Source of the DNA: Candidatus Epulonipiscioides saccharophilum | Lineage (GTDB): Bacteria; Bacillota; Clostridia; Lachnospirales; Cellulosilyticaceae | Length of the DNA: 43,827 bases | Assembly (NCBI GenBank): GCA_002007295.1 | Contig: LNZM01000101.1 | Location: forward strand, 1-43,827 | Direction of reading: 5' to 3' | In this document: positions 1-9,780 of the stretch, piece by piece | Numbering within the stretch: position 1 is the first letter of the stretch | Layout: the number at the start of each line of letters is the position of its first letter | Notes under the pieces: generated by a model | Seen by the model: the letters and a program-made list of their open reading frames with translations, nothing else | Told to the model about the DNA's origin: nothing | Databases searched by the model: none | Translations under genes and position numbers: made by a program

Positions 1-61
1 AGATTCTTAAGTTCCCACCTATGCCCCTGGAAGTGGAGTAGCGCTTTTGATCCATTTAAAT

Positions 62-2983
62 TTATCTAGAAATTATACCTTTGTAGAATCCGCCACCGCT
101 GCTTGTTGCCCAAATAATATTCTCATTATTTGGCGCAGGATCGAACGACACATCAAAGGCCTGAGTAGCATTCCCAAAGTCTTTGTTAATCTTATGCCAA
201 GTTTTAGCGTTATCCTCTGTTAAATAAATCCCACTATTGAAACAGTCATATTTAGAAAAATTATCTCTAACGATAGTCAGCATTCTATTTTTATTATAAG
301 GATCTCTAGCGATTTCAATAACGATAGGCATTTCAAATATTTTTTGCCAGGTAGCACAATTATCTTGGCTACGCCATATTCCTCCCAACTTAGCTTCGGA
401 AGCAAAATCCCCGGCCGTAACAAATATTTCACCAGAACCCTTATCAACCATAATTCTCAAAACCTGAGCCACTTCGGGAAAGCTACTTACCGGATACCAG
501 TGTTGTCCCTGATCGGTCGATTCGAATAAACCACCAGCCGGCCTTAAAGTAAAATTATCCACTAAGATAACGCCAGATTTAACCCTCGAACCAATCACTA
601 CAGAAGTTTGGTCTACGGCTGTAGTAAAAAATAAGCTTGTAGTATCTAGCCTTTCATTAGCAAATTCGATTACCGAATCGATCTCTCTCGTCTCCGGATT
701 CATGACAATTAATTCGCCTACACTGTTTGCGCACGCCCGGGTAATTACCGATAAGCAATATTTCGTGTTTGGTAACAACCCAGTTACTGTTTGCGTTATG
801 CTTGCGCCGTTAGTTATTCTTGCTGCATTCTTTAATATGTTGGTTACAATAGAAACGTCCGCTATATTGCTAACACTCCATCCATCCAAAGTATTCAATT
901 GCGCTGAATGAATACTAACCGGACGACCAGCTGTAGAACTGGCCAACAAAGTACGATTATCAGGCATAAATGCTACATTAAATATACTAGGCAAATGTGG
1001 AAGGCCATTATTTACTCTCGCCCAGTTGTAGCCTGCATCCGTAGATTTCCACACACCATATAAATCACCTAATAATTGAGGCCCCCCAGGTTCTGCTATC
1101 GGTACGCCGGACATAGCAAAATAGATTACGTTTGGATCTATCGGATCCACTATTATAGTTTTGATAAACGCTCGCCAGTAAATTTTATTATCTTCCGGAA
1201 TATCAAAAATTCGAGATATAGCATTCCAATTTTCGCCACCGTCTGTTGAGCGAAAAAATTCCCCATTATGCTCCTGCCTAAATATGCACATATACATTAA
1301 TTTTTCATCATGTGGTGATATCGATACCCAGGCTGCACTTTCCGGCGAGTTAATAATATTTCTTACCGCTACCCCATTCTTTAAATATTTTTCTCCACCT
1401 TCTTCTCTCACAAATAATCTATTTTCTCCCGAAAGAAGATACATTTTATCCGGGATTCGTTGGTCTGTAACTATATATCTTCCCGGTAAATTGCTGTTTC
1501 CAAGCCCCACATAATTTCCTTCAGCTGTTCTAATAGAATCTATGTTTTTCCACGTCTTGCCATGATCTGTAGACTTAATAAATGTTCTGTACATTACATA
1601 TACATTCCCGTTTTTATCTATATCTAAATCTCTAGCACCTTGTCTAGTATAAAGTTCTCCATGATAAATGTCGCCATAATGCTGCGACTCTACATTTACA
1701 TTCGTCGGCTGATTTCGCTTGTCCCAATATTCCTTGTTAGCTTGCCATCCCGTTCCCGTTCTAGTCGATACACTCCAGTTTTTTCCGCCATTTTCAGTCA
1801 TCCAGATGTCGCCTATAAACATGGATATTTCATGCTCTGCATTATGCATAATATAAACTCTATCAGGATTCGTAGGGTCTATAGCTATCTTACTAAAATT
1901 ATGAATATACAGCTCCGGTAAGTTCGGATACTTTTTGCTAAACTCTTCTACATCCTTAAAATATTTTCCCATTGCTCTACCTGGACTAAAATACCATATC
2001 GGTACAAAATCTCTATTTACTCTGCTTTCTTCTTCTGCAAAAACTTTCTTGTTTATCCTGTCAATCTCTTTTAGATCTATCCCTAGGTCGCCGGTTACAT
2101 TTTGCCAAGACTCGCCTAGATCCGTACTTTTTAATATAGCTATGTCCGAAATCACCGTTTTATTCAATTCATCCAGTATATATCTAGCTTGGCGAATAGC
2201 ATATATTATACTTCCATCCTTATCACTAGAGTAGAGATCAAAGTCACGGACTAAATTAGTGTCTTCTCCTGTTTTATCTTCTAAATTCTCTAGCTTAATA
2301 AATGATTTTGCGCCGTCCACACTTTTGTATAAGCCATATGTTGTATTCACTAACACTATATTGCTGTTCTTAGGATAAACTACTATTTTGCCAAATTCGG
2401 CCCGTGGATCGATTCCTGTATTTTTTAATAGCGTGAAGGTCTCGCCCTTGTCTACTGATTTCCATAGCTTGCCCGGATTATTCGGACTTACTCCATGTGG
2501 ATGAGTGTAATCTCTCGGATTTTTCTTGCTAATCCAGAAATTGCCCGATCCAACATACCATATGTTATCATCGTTTGGATCAACGGCTATGGCGCTAATC
2601 GGTAAATCAACTCCTCCTAACTTCTCAAAACTTTCTCCTTTAGTATTCGTTTTCCAAAAATTCATTCCTCCGCCTATCCCAAAGTTTTCGTCTTGCCGAG
2701 AAAAGTCTAATGCGTATAGCCTAACCGGCTGGCCAAATCTTTCCGATTCATCGTAGTCTATAACCGATTGATACGTCTGTCCGCCGTTCTTCGATATATA
2801 AGAATTTTGCATGTCCGGAAAATTATACACATAATTCGGGTCCGTCGGATGTATAAACACGTTTTCCGTGTCGCCGGCGGTACCGGGACCGAATTGATAC
2901 CATGTTACAAAATCTTCCGATTTCATTTTCTTCTCATTCATGAGCTTAAAATATTCGTTTAGTGCTTCATAATTGTAGTCCAT
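62..2983 (-). CDS. Asp-box (BNR) beta-propeller protein, possible glycoside hydrolase
   Basis: This is a 973-residue protein built from about eleven Asp-box hairpin repeats of the form S-x-D-x-G-x-T/S-W, such as KSTDLGESW, KSTDHGKTW, RSTDGGENW and ESTDQGQHW. These are the hallmark of sialidase, sortilin and GH74-type propellers. Residues about 700-818 interrupt the propeller with a segment resembling a jelly-roll carbohydrate-binding module, ending VDNFTLRPAGG. I chose the ATG at 2983 because AGAAGGAG lies just upstream; an in-frame ATG at 3049 would add 22 residues. The N-terminus (MDYNYEALNEYF) has no signal peptide or membrane segment, which is odd for a polysaccharide-active enzyme. The substrate and the catalytic residues cannot be assigned. 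It could be a non-enzymatic binding propeller. Confidence 0.75.
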   Translation of the reverse strand: MDYNYEALNEYFKLMNEKKMKSEDFVTWYQFGPGTAGDTENVFIHPTDPNYVYNFPDMQNSYISKNGGQTYQSVIDYDESERFGQPVRLYALDFSRQDENFGIGGGMNFWKTNTKGESFEKLGGVDLPISAIAVDPNDDNIWYVGSGNFWISKKNPRDYTHPHGVSPNNPGKLWKSVDKGETFTLLKNTGIDPRAEFGKIVVYPKNSNIVLVNTTYGLYKSVDGAKSFIKLENLEDKTGEDTNLVRDFDLYSSDKDGSIIYAIRQARYILDELNKTVISDIAILKSTDLGESWQNVTGDLGIDLKEIDRINKKVFAEEESRVNRDFVPIWYFSPGRAMGKYFKDVEEFSKKYPNLPELYIHNFSKIAIDPTNPDRVYIMHNAEHEISMFIGDIWMTENGGKNWSVSTRTGTGWQANKEYWDKRNQPTNVNVESQHYGDIYHGELYTRQGARDLDIDKNGNVYVMYRTFIKSTDHGKTWKNIDSIRTAEGNYVGLGNSNLPGRYIVTDQRIPDKMYLLSGENRLFVREEGGEKYLKNGVAVRNIINSPESAAWVSISPHDEKLMYMCIFRQEHNGEFFRSTDGGENWNAISRIFDIPEDNKIYWRAFIKTIIVDPIDPNVIYFAMSGVPIAEPGGPQLLGDLYGVWKSTDAGYNWARVNNGLPHLPSIFNVAFMPDNRTLLASSTAGRPVSIHSAQLNTLDGWSVSNIADVSIVTNILKNAARITNGASITQTVTGLLPNTKYCLSVITRACANSVGELIVMNPETREIDSVIEFANERLDTTSLFFTTAVDQTSVVIGSRVKSGVILVDNFTLRPAGGLFESTDQGQHWYPVSSFPEVAQVLRIMVDKGSGEIFVTAGDFASEAKLGGIWRSQDNCATWQKIFEMPIVIEIARDPYNKNRMLTIVRDNFSKYDCFNSGIYLTEDNAKTWHKINKDFGNATQAFDVSFDPAPNNENIIWATSSGGGFYKGIISR

Positions 2984-3091
2984 TTTTTCTCCTTCTGAAT
3001 TGATGTTATTCGGCGGCCGAGTATTGCCGTCATGAATTATATAACCCAAAATTTGGCTAATTTATTCAGAATTAAGAAAAAAATCCATATC

Positions 3092-3135
3092 TAACCTCTC
3101 AGTCACTTCGTGACAGCTCTCCTAGAAGGAGAGCC
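3092..3135. repeat. Palindromic intergenic repeat, copy A
   Basis: Two adjacent hairpins can be read here: GTCAC-TTC-GTGAC, then GCTCTCC-TAGAA-GGAGAGC, preceded by CCTCTCAGTC. The same architecture, with diverged sequence, recurs between mscS and pheT (37545-37770). It looks like a dispersed short palindromic element of the REP or MITE type. No T-run follows on either strand, so a terminator role is not supported. Confidence 0.75.
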
Positions 3136-3139
3136 TAAA

Positions 3140-3158
3140 AAATTAAGCTAGATACTCT
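3140..3158 (+). repeat. Left 19-nt direct repeat flanking the BREX/GNAT island
   Basis: The 19 bases AAATTAAGCTAGATACTCT recur with one mismatch (A to G) at 14076-14094, just beyond the brxB promoter. The pair brackets exactly the GNAT-pglZ-pglX-brxC-brxB block. The right copy is half of the nhaC terminator. It could be a target-site duplication, a recombination scar or chance. Confidence 0.5.
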
Positions 3159-3166
3159 TCTCAGAA

Positions 3167-3742
3167 TTACGAATTTTCAGTCTGTACATATTTTTTCAAA
3201 ACCCATTTAAGTATGAATTTTGGTGCCGGCTTTGCGAGAATTGAAACTGTGTCTATCAAATCCTCTTTGGTTGTCAAACCATTAAATGACATTGTTTCAA
3301 AGTGTTGCCCTATTTCCTTTACTACATAATTATTTTTTACGAATCCATTTTTAATGTAAAATTCTAACCTGCTTTTTCTTATAGCAAAATCATTGTATTT
3401 TTCCGAAACTTCTTCCATAGATAAAAATATGGTCTTATCATTATAACGACTCTTTATGATGTTTAGCACACGAGTACCGTAGCCTTTAGATCGAAGGCTC
3501 GAATCCATTGCAATATATAAAATATAAACTTTGGTATTATTCCTAATTAAATATGTTAACCCTACGAACTTGTCTTCATCATAAAAAGCTAAAAACTCTA
3601 TATCTTTTCTACGACTTTTGCTTACCAGAAACCATAATGGCAACCTTTCCTTTCCTGGAAAAGACGTACAATATACGTCCTTTATTCCTGATTCTGATTT
3701 TATTAATTTCTTGGTTATCGGCCTATATGTTATATTTTCCAC
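3167..3742 (-). CDS. GNAT-family N-acetyltransferase at the 3' end of the BREX operon
   Basis: This 191-residue protein has the GNAT core: a beta strand (VYILYIAMD) followed by the acetyl-CoA pyrophosphate loop LRSKGYG at residues 83-89, of the Q/R-x-x-G-x-G/A type, and then helix VLNIIKSRY. It starts at GTG, preceded by AAGGA at 7-nt spacing. The gene begins 33 bases after pglZ on the same strand, so it is probably co-transcribed with the BREX genes and sits where brxL normally would. The acceptor substrate is unknown. It may be an accessory of the island or an unrelated passenger; the sequence alone does not decide. Confidence 0.8.
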   Translation of the reverse strand: MENITYRPITKKLIKSESGIKDVYCTSFPGKERLPLWFLVSKSRRKDIEFLAFYDEDKFVGLTYLIRNNTKVYILYIAMDSSLRSKGYGTRVLNIIKSRYNDKTIFLSMEEVSEKYNDFAIRKSRLEFYIKNGFVKNNYVVKEIGQHFETMSFNGLTTKEDLIDTVSILAKPAPKFILKWVLKKYVQTENS

Positions 3743-3775
3743 AGTTATCCTTCTTTCATGATCTTATCCGCTTAT

Positions 3776-6334
3776 TTAGATGTCGATCTCACTATTAAAC
3801 GCAACATCAATTTTATATTCTATTTCCATTGGATCGTCAATACCATTCGTTATTATAAGTTTATATATCTTACGTCTATCAAAATATATCGGCTTTAAAT
3901 TAAATTTAATTTGAAATTCTCTCTCCGTATTATCCTTTGCCTTCTTGTCTGCTACTATAGTTTGCTTATCACTTACACAAACTCCTTCATCATCTATAAA
4001 ATACAATTTATAATCGATTGGTTTAATCTTATTTCCTACAGCTGTCTTTTGCAATAATTTAAGCGAAAATACTAAATTAGATATTTTTCTGCTTTCACTT
4101 ATTAACATCAATTGTACATTTTCAGCTCTCTTAGATTGTTTGGATGAATTTTTATAGCATATCAATGGTATAATTAATTCCTGCAAACTAATTCCTCCAT
4201 GAACATAATTTTCAGCACCTCCCGATTTTTTGATGCGTATTATATTCTTTGGAGCATACCCTATTACTCCCTTAACTTGCATATTTACTTTAATTAAAAA
4301 TTCAGCTGTTGTATTTTCGGATGTTATAGCATATCTTTTTCCTAATTCATAAATATCACCTTTAAATACATCTTGACTCACCTTCTCTGTTTCTGCCAAA
4401 GCCTTATAACTATACAAAAACCCATGATCCGCTGTAATAAAAATCTTTGTACCATTCATTTCCTTTGTTATCATTTTTACAATACTCAAAATTTCTTCTA
4501 TAGCTATGTTACAGGCTTCAAATACCTTGTTTTCCGTTAAAGCTTTGTCTCCTATCGCATCTATTGAATTATGATAAATGTATACTACTTTTTGCTCATT
4601 TGAAATTACTCGACGCTCTGCACTTTTCATTCCTATTAACTCGTTATATGTTATTGCAATACTTTCTTTATTCTTTGTTTTCAGTATCCTTTCTCTATTT
4701 TTTATCCCACTAGTTGATTGTCCATCAACTTCAAATAATATTACTGAATCATTTTGTTTTATAGAAAATTCATTATGCGGTAACAGAGCTGCCATACCAT
4801 AACTTGTTATTGACGGAAATACCGCTTGCATATATTCTAACTTAGCCTTCCCTTCAGTTTGTCGATCAAGATCGTCTTCTAATTGCTTTGCTATCTCATA
4901 TCTAAAAGCATCAGATATAATTACAAACACTTTACTATTTTTATTTTTCACGTTATCTACATATCTTGAATAAAATTCCCTCTGTCTCGCTATATCGCTA
5001 ATCTCTCCTTGTGTATCCAAATCTTCGGAAATAGCTTCAATCCAACAATTGTTCAACTCCTTTAAATACCAATTGTTATAAACATTTTCAATATAGTCTG
5101 CACTCTGCTTTAATAAATCTCCTAAAACTAAATTTGGATCTTTTAAAGTTTTCCCAAATGCTAAATGAAAATGTCTATAATATTTATCCATTTTATAAGC
5201 CTCTGTAACGTAAAATTCGCATATTTGCTGAGCCTCCTTAAAGTGAAATCCAGCACTATTTTTTTTGTAAAACTCATTTATTTTCACAATATTATATAAA
5301 CATTCATAATAATCCTTACTTTTATTAAACCACGAAGCAACTTTACGTCTATCTATTATATCCAAAATAAAATCTGTTCTTATAACTTGTTCATTTATAT
5401 CTATAAATAACCTGCTTAATATCACTTCATTAACTGAAGGAAATATTTGAACATCAATTAATGCGTTCATATCCATCTTATTAAATATACTAATTAAATT
5501 AACGTACTCCTCAACACTTTTTGTAATTTCATAAAACTTATCATTATAATCAAAATCTTGAACTAAACTATAACAAAAGGCTTTTTTTGAACTTGCAATA
5601 AACTCTTCTACCCCTTTAAACTCACTCTTATCAATTGTTTGACATAATCCAGTCAAAAAAATATGAGTTGCTAAATCCATAAGGGTTTTTTGCTCATCTT
5701 TTATAAATCCCGTATATTTCTTTATCATCTCCCAAAAAACATTCATATTTCCAACTTTTCTAATTTTAACTAAACATTCATTATTATCATCCTCTAACCC
5801 ATCCAAAAGAACTGCTACAATAATATTTTTTGCCCCCCCTTCTCTTCTACATAATATAGCCATTATATTAATGTCCAGTTGTGTTGGAGTCACATATACT
5901 CTATCCATTTTACGAAGTGCTAGCACATAATTCTCATTTTTCAAAAATTCCCCGTAAATTTTAATAGCCTGACGCATTACATGCGTATTCTCAATATTAA
6001 GTTCCTGCATTTTGATAGAAAAATAATCCGCCCTAAAAACTTCACTATACAGTTCTACATCCAAAAGCCATTTTTCTTCATCCTTTTCACAACTAATCGG
6101 ATTATATATAAGGTAATTACTTTCCAAATCATCAATCGTTAGAAGCTTTTTTACTGCAAAATTATTATTTTCCGTTAATTTTATTATCTTAACATTTTCT
6201 ATAAATATTTCATCAACAATTTCTGCAAACTCTCTATCGTTATCATTCCAAAAAATAATCCGTCTTATATAAAACTCATCTAACGGTTGCTTAAACCGTT
6301 CTATAAGACTGTTTTGTATTGTTTCAAGCGTCAT
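3776..6334 (-). CDS. pglZ: BREX phosphatase-like protein PglZ (type A)
   Basis: This 852-residue protein is at the usual length of BREX-1 PglZ. The C-terminal alkaline-phosphatase-superfamily PglZ domain is clear. It has the first metal-site strand VFVIISDAFRYEIAKQL (residues 469-485, Asp475), a YHNSIDAIGDKA block (587-598) and the second metal motif ITADHGFLYSY (633-643, Asp636/His637). The N-terminal half is the helical region typical of the family. Start ATG has GGAGG upstream. It lies 46 bases downstream of pglX in the brxB-brxC-pglX-pglZ order. In studied BREX systems PglZ is a core component needed for DNA methylation; metal-dependent nuclease or phosphatase activity has been proposed. 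The gene looks intact. Confidence 0.93.
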   Translation of the reverse strand: MTLETIQNSLIERFKQPLDEFYIRRIIFWNDNDREFAEIVDEIFIENVKIIKLTENNNFAVKKLLTIDDLESNYLIYNPISCEKDEEKWLLDVELYSEVFRADYFSIKMQELNIENTHVMRQAIKIYGEFLKNENYVLALRKMDRVYVTPTQLDINIMAILCRREGGAKNIIVAVLLDGLEDDNNECLVKIRKVGNMNVFWEMIKKYTGFIKDEQKTLMDLATHIFLTGLCQTIDKSEFKGVEEFIASSKKAFCYSLVQDFDYNDKFYEITKSVEEYVNLISIFNKMDMNALIDVQIFPSVNEVILSRLFIDINEQVIRTDFILDIIDRRKVASWFNKSKDYYECLYNIVKINEFYKKNSAGFHFKEAQQICEFYVTEAYKMDKYYRHFHLAFGKTLKDPNLVLGDLLKQSADYIENVYNNWYLKELNNCWIEAISEDLDTQGEISDIARQREFYSRYVDNVKNKNSKVFVIISDAFRYEIAKQLEDDLDRQTEGKAKLEYMQAVFPSITSYGMAALLPHNEFSIKQNDSVILFEVDGQSTSGIKNRERILKTKNKESIAITYNELIGMKSAERRVISNEQKVVYIYHNSIDAIGDKALTENKVFEACNIAIEEILSIVKMITKEMNGTKIFITADHGFLYSYKALAETEKVSQDVFKGDIYELGKRYAITSENTTAEFLIKVNMQVKGVIGYAPKNIIRIKKSGGAENYVHGGISLQELIIPLICYKNSSKQSKRAENVQLMLISESRKISNLVFSLKLLQKTAVGNKIKPIDYKLYFIDDEGVCVSDKQTIVADKKAKDNTEREFQIKFNLKPIYFDRRKIYKLIITNGIDDPMEIEYKIDVAFNSEIDI

Positions 6335-6380
6335 TTTAATCCTCCAAAATATCTAACTCTTTTTATTTCATATATACATT

Positions 6381-9300
6381 CTATTTAACTTTCGCAATAA
6401 CATCTTTAAATATCTCATAATTTTTTAATACACCATCATCCAAATCGATATCTATATTTTTATCAGCTAAATGGTGTATCTTTTCCTCAAATTGTCGTAT
6501 CTCTAACGTTTGTTCTTTCAACGTTTTTAGCCTCTTTTCAAGATTTTTCTTCTCTTTAATCGTAGCCGATATCGCCGAATCCTCAAGGATCGCAATTTGT
6601 ATGCGATATCTTTCTTGTTGCTCATGTACATAATCAGTACGTATTTTGGCCAATAAATCACTACTATATCTATGCATATAGATTAATCCTTTAAATCCAT
6701 TTTTCTTCCCACTATCAAAAAGCCAATATATAGGACGCTTCTTATATATTTTACAATGATCACTATAAAATTCATTTAAAAAATAATTACGAATAACTTC
6801 TCTCGCTTCACCTTTTGGATTTAATGTCTTCGCTATAAATTCCAAGTTTTCTTCTAGTTCATCCTCTCCGTAAACTACCGAAATAAATTTAATAAACTTA
6901 CCCACAATATCATCCTCAAAATATTCGTCATCACAAATACGGATTATATTATCAACGTCCGGCTTAAATGTAGTATATTTGCTGTTGTCAAACTCGCCTC
7001 CTGCATAGGCTAGCCCCTTTACATCAAGTGAGTATCGTCCGAATATGCAACCTATAGCATAACTAATCAGTGACTTTATTTCACGGGCTAGATCTGCTTT
7101 TCTCACTGTTATATCTTTATCTTCTAGTTCTGGGTTTAGTTCATCTTGCAATCCATATATTCCTATAAACATTCGGTTAAGTTCTTCTTCATTTGCTTTT
7201 AGTACATTAAAACGATCATTACATTCGTTTTCCCATTGTTTAAATTTATCTGCAATTGTTTTCTCATTTATCTTTTGATCAACTAACGGATGATATTCAA
7301 AATCCCATGAAGTCTCAAAGCTATCCCAGTCTTTTTTTGAAATGGCAATATTTTCTTTTACTAATTCAACAACTTTTGTTTCACATTGTTCATCTTTCAA
7401 CACAGGAAAGTTTGAAAAATTACCTATTCTTAAATGTATAGTGGGATTTAATATTTTAAAAAAATGATTAGCTATTTTACTACCTAATAATCCTAATAAA
7501 TAATTTAAATTATCTCCAAATGCAGACATTCCTGTTGCTTCATGTATACTACCTGGTATTCTATACCTAATAGCAAAATCACCAGTTGTTATATCTGACC
7601 AAGTTATAGCTTCTTTAAAATAAGTCTGAGGACTGTTAATTCCTGAACGTTGTTTTCCATTACTATCTTTAAAATTCCTTATTTCATAGCCATTATTTTC
7701 CCAATTTACTAAATAATCATAATTTCCATACCACTGGCGACGTTCCCCGCCTTTATTACAGGGGAACCACTTCATACCACTATTTAAAGCATCTTCTAAA
7801 GAACTACAATTCATTGCATATTTATTATTTTCTACCTCATACCATAATCGTAAAAATCTGTTATTGTTAGCTGTTTTTAGCCCTTCTTTAGCATCTAATA
7901 TATCACCCATTTTTCTCCCGTTCTTAAAGGCTTTAAGTATATCCTCACTCACCCAATAAGCAATCGGATTTCCAGGGATTTTAGTGAAATTTTCTTGGTT
8001 AGCTATATAATGATTTTCGACTTTAAAAAATTCTGGTTCTTTTTCATCTTTATGAGAATAACAAAAATCAACTAAACGTACTCCTATAAATTTACAACGA
8101 ATTGGCATTTTTCGATTAACCCATGCAACAATAGGATTATGTCCTACTTTACCATCAAAGAGTTCTGTTCCAAAATCTACAATAGATGTAAAAGCACAAT
8201 GATTTAATAAATATTTTCTTAATTTTTCAAAACTAGAGAGAAACATCCATGAAGACGTTGTAATAAAAGAAACAAAACCATTAATTTTACATAAATCATC
8301 AACTGCTTTTCTTAACATAACCATTGATAAATCTGATTTTACTTCATAGTAATTGTTTTTAATATATTTATCTAAATTAGGACTGAATCTTGCATTTCCT
8401 AAGTAAGGTGGATTAGTTACTACAATATCATATTTTTGACTTAACAATCTTCTAAAATTCCAAGTGTTTAATTTTAAATTATATTCTTCCTCAAATAAAG
8501 TAAGTTTTTCAATTTGTTGTGGTTTTTCTTCTAATTCATTAATTTTTAATATTGATCCATATTCTTCACCATCTGTATAACCTTTAGGACAATATATTTG
8601 TGGGGCAATACCTTTAGTTAAAAATCTTCTATCATATTTTCTAGCTTTCATCATTATTGCAAAATAAGCAAGTTGGTAAGCTCTTTCATCAATATCAAGA
8701 CCGTATAAATTATTTTCAACGATTAATCTAACAGTTTCTCTACTACTATAACCTTGATTTTCATATATCTGCATTAATACATCAAATGCGTATACTAAAA
8801 TATGTCCACTACCCATACAAGGGTCAATTACTTTTAGTTCTTCTAATTTAAAATTATCTTTATTATTTATGATTTTAAGTTGTTGAATTACTTCTTCTGT
8901 TTGTTCTGCTTCTTCAAGATAATATTTCCAATTCATTAATTTATGTTCTATATTTAATTTTTCTACCGCCAATCTACCAAGAGAATTTTCTACCATATAT
9001 CTAATAGCCCAATCTGGAGTATATATAGTAGTCGCAGGTGATAATAATTCTTTTGATATCCTACTTTTAGACATATTCCCATCATAAACTAATTTATTTA
9101 AATCAGAAATATAAAATTGATACAACCACCCTACAATTTCAACCGCTTCTTTCCAGTCCTCTTCGGGAATATTATTTACCATATTAGCGATAACACTATT
9201 ACTACCCAAAATATTATCAGGAAGTAACAATTCCAAATAATCTCCCATTTTCTCAAACATTTTAGGTAGTAAAGAATGCAGCGCATTACATTGCAACAAT

Positions 9301-9743
9301 AGCAAATATCTATATAAGTCAGCTTCAGCACTTGCGGATTCAAGTAACTGATATACTTTTTCCCTATCAATTCCATCCAATTCAATCGTTGTAGCTACTT
9401 GTAAAATTTCAGGTTTAAATTCACCCTTATCATTTGTAAAAACTCTAATATGAGTAGGTAAATAATCGTTTACTTCCATAAATCTAAGAGCAATGAACCG
9501 GTTAAACCATGTATAAGCTGCTTTTTCCATAGTCTGCTCATATCCATTTTTTCTAATTTCTTCAATCAAGGCTTTTCTTTGATTTATTTTATTACCATCA
9601 AGAATAAATCCATTTACGGATACAGCATTTATATCTCCACATCCGTTTTCGTCTATCCCATAATTAAAAGCTTGTTGTTTAACTTGCTCGATCAAATCCG
9701 TTCTGGATTGAATAGCAAATTTTTGTATTACTGATTTATTCAT
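6381..9743 (-). CDS. pglX: BREX adenine-specific DNA methyltransferase PglX
   Basis: This 1120-residue protein matches BREX-1 PglX in length and motif order. The SAM-binding motif I reads VIDPCMGSGH (residues 305-314). The N6-adenine motif IV is NPPY (444-447) in the strand DIVVTNPPYLGN. A long C-terminal half follows, with target-recognition and coiled-coil segments near the end (about 1050-1095). In BREX it methylates an asymmetric site to mark self DNA and contributes to phage exclusion. AAAGGAG precedes the ATG. It is 37 bases after brxC and 46 before pglZ, consistent with one operon. All catalytic motifs are present and there is no frameshift. The recognition sequence cannot be predicted by eye. 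Confidence 0.95.
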   Translation of the reverse strand: MNKSVIQKFAIQSRTDLIEQVKQQAFNYGIDENGCGDINAVSVNGFILDGNKINQRKALIEEIRKNGYEQTMEKAAYTWFNRFIALRFMEVNDYLPTHIRVFTNDKGEFKPEILQVATTIELDGIDREKVYQLLESASAEADLYRYLLLLQCNALHSLLPKMFEKMGDYLELLLPDNILGSNSVIANMVNNIPEEDWKEAVEIVGWLYQFYISDLNKLVYDGNMSKSRISKELLSPATTIYTPDWAIRYMVENSLGRLAVEKLNIEHKLMNWKYYLEEAEQTEEVIQQLKIINNKDNFKLEELKVIDPCMGSGHILVYAFDVLMQIYENQGYSSRETVRLIVENNLYGLDIDERAYQLAYFAIMMKARKYDRRFLTKGIAPQIYCPKGYTDGEEYGSILKINELEEKPQQIEKLTLFEEEYNLKLNTWNFRRLLSQKYDIVVTNPPYLGNARFSPNLDKYIKNNYYEVKSDLSMVMLRKAVDDLCKINGFVSFITTSSWMFLSSFEKLRKYLLNHCAFTSIVDFGTELFDGKVGHNPIVAWVNRKMPIRCKFIGVRLVDFCYSHKDEKEPEFFKVENHYIANQENFTKIPGNPIAYWVSEDILKAFKNGRKMGDILDAKEGLKTANNNRFLRLWYEVENNKYAMNCSSLEDALNSGMKWFPCNKGGERRQWYGNYDYLVNWENNGYEIRNFKDSNGKQRSGINSPQTYFKEAITWSDITTGDFAIRYRIPGSIHEATGMSAFGDNLNYLLGLLGSKIANHFFKILNPTIHLRIGNFSNFPVLKDEQCETKVVELVKENIAISKKDWDSFETSWDFEYHPLVDQKINEKTIADKFKQWENECNDRFNVLKANEEELNRMFIGIYGLQDELNPELEDKDITVRKADLAREIKSLISYAIGCIFGRYSLDVKGLAYAGGEFDNSKYTTFKPDVDNIIRICDDEYFEDDIVGKFIKFISVVYGEDELEENLEFIAKTLNPKGEAREVIRNYFLNEFYSDHCKIYKKRPIYWLFDSGKKNGFKGLIYMHRYSSDLLAKIRTDYVHEQQERYRIQIAILEDSAISATIKEKKNLEKRLKTLKEQTLEIRQFEEKIHHLADKNIDIDLDDGVLKNYEIFKDVIAKVK

Positions 9744-9780
9744 AAATAACTCCTTTGTGATTGTATTACCTTTGCCACGA

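Noticed and set aside
1-61. A gene end or terminator at the left edge
   Set aside because: The 61 bases show no readable frame end, hairpin or T-run that I could support.
3092-3135. Hairpins of copy A as a terminator for the GNAT gene
   Set aside because: Stems are good but no T-run follows on the minus strand, and the same element occurs elsewhere as a repeat.
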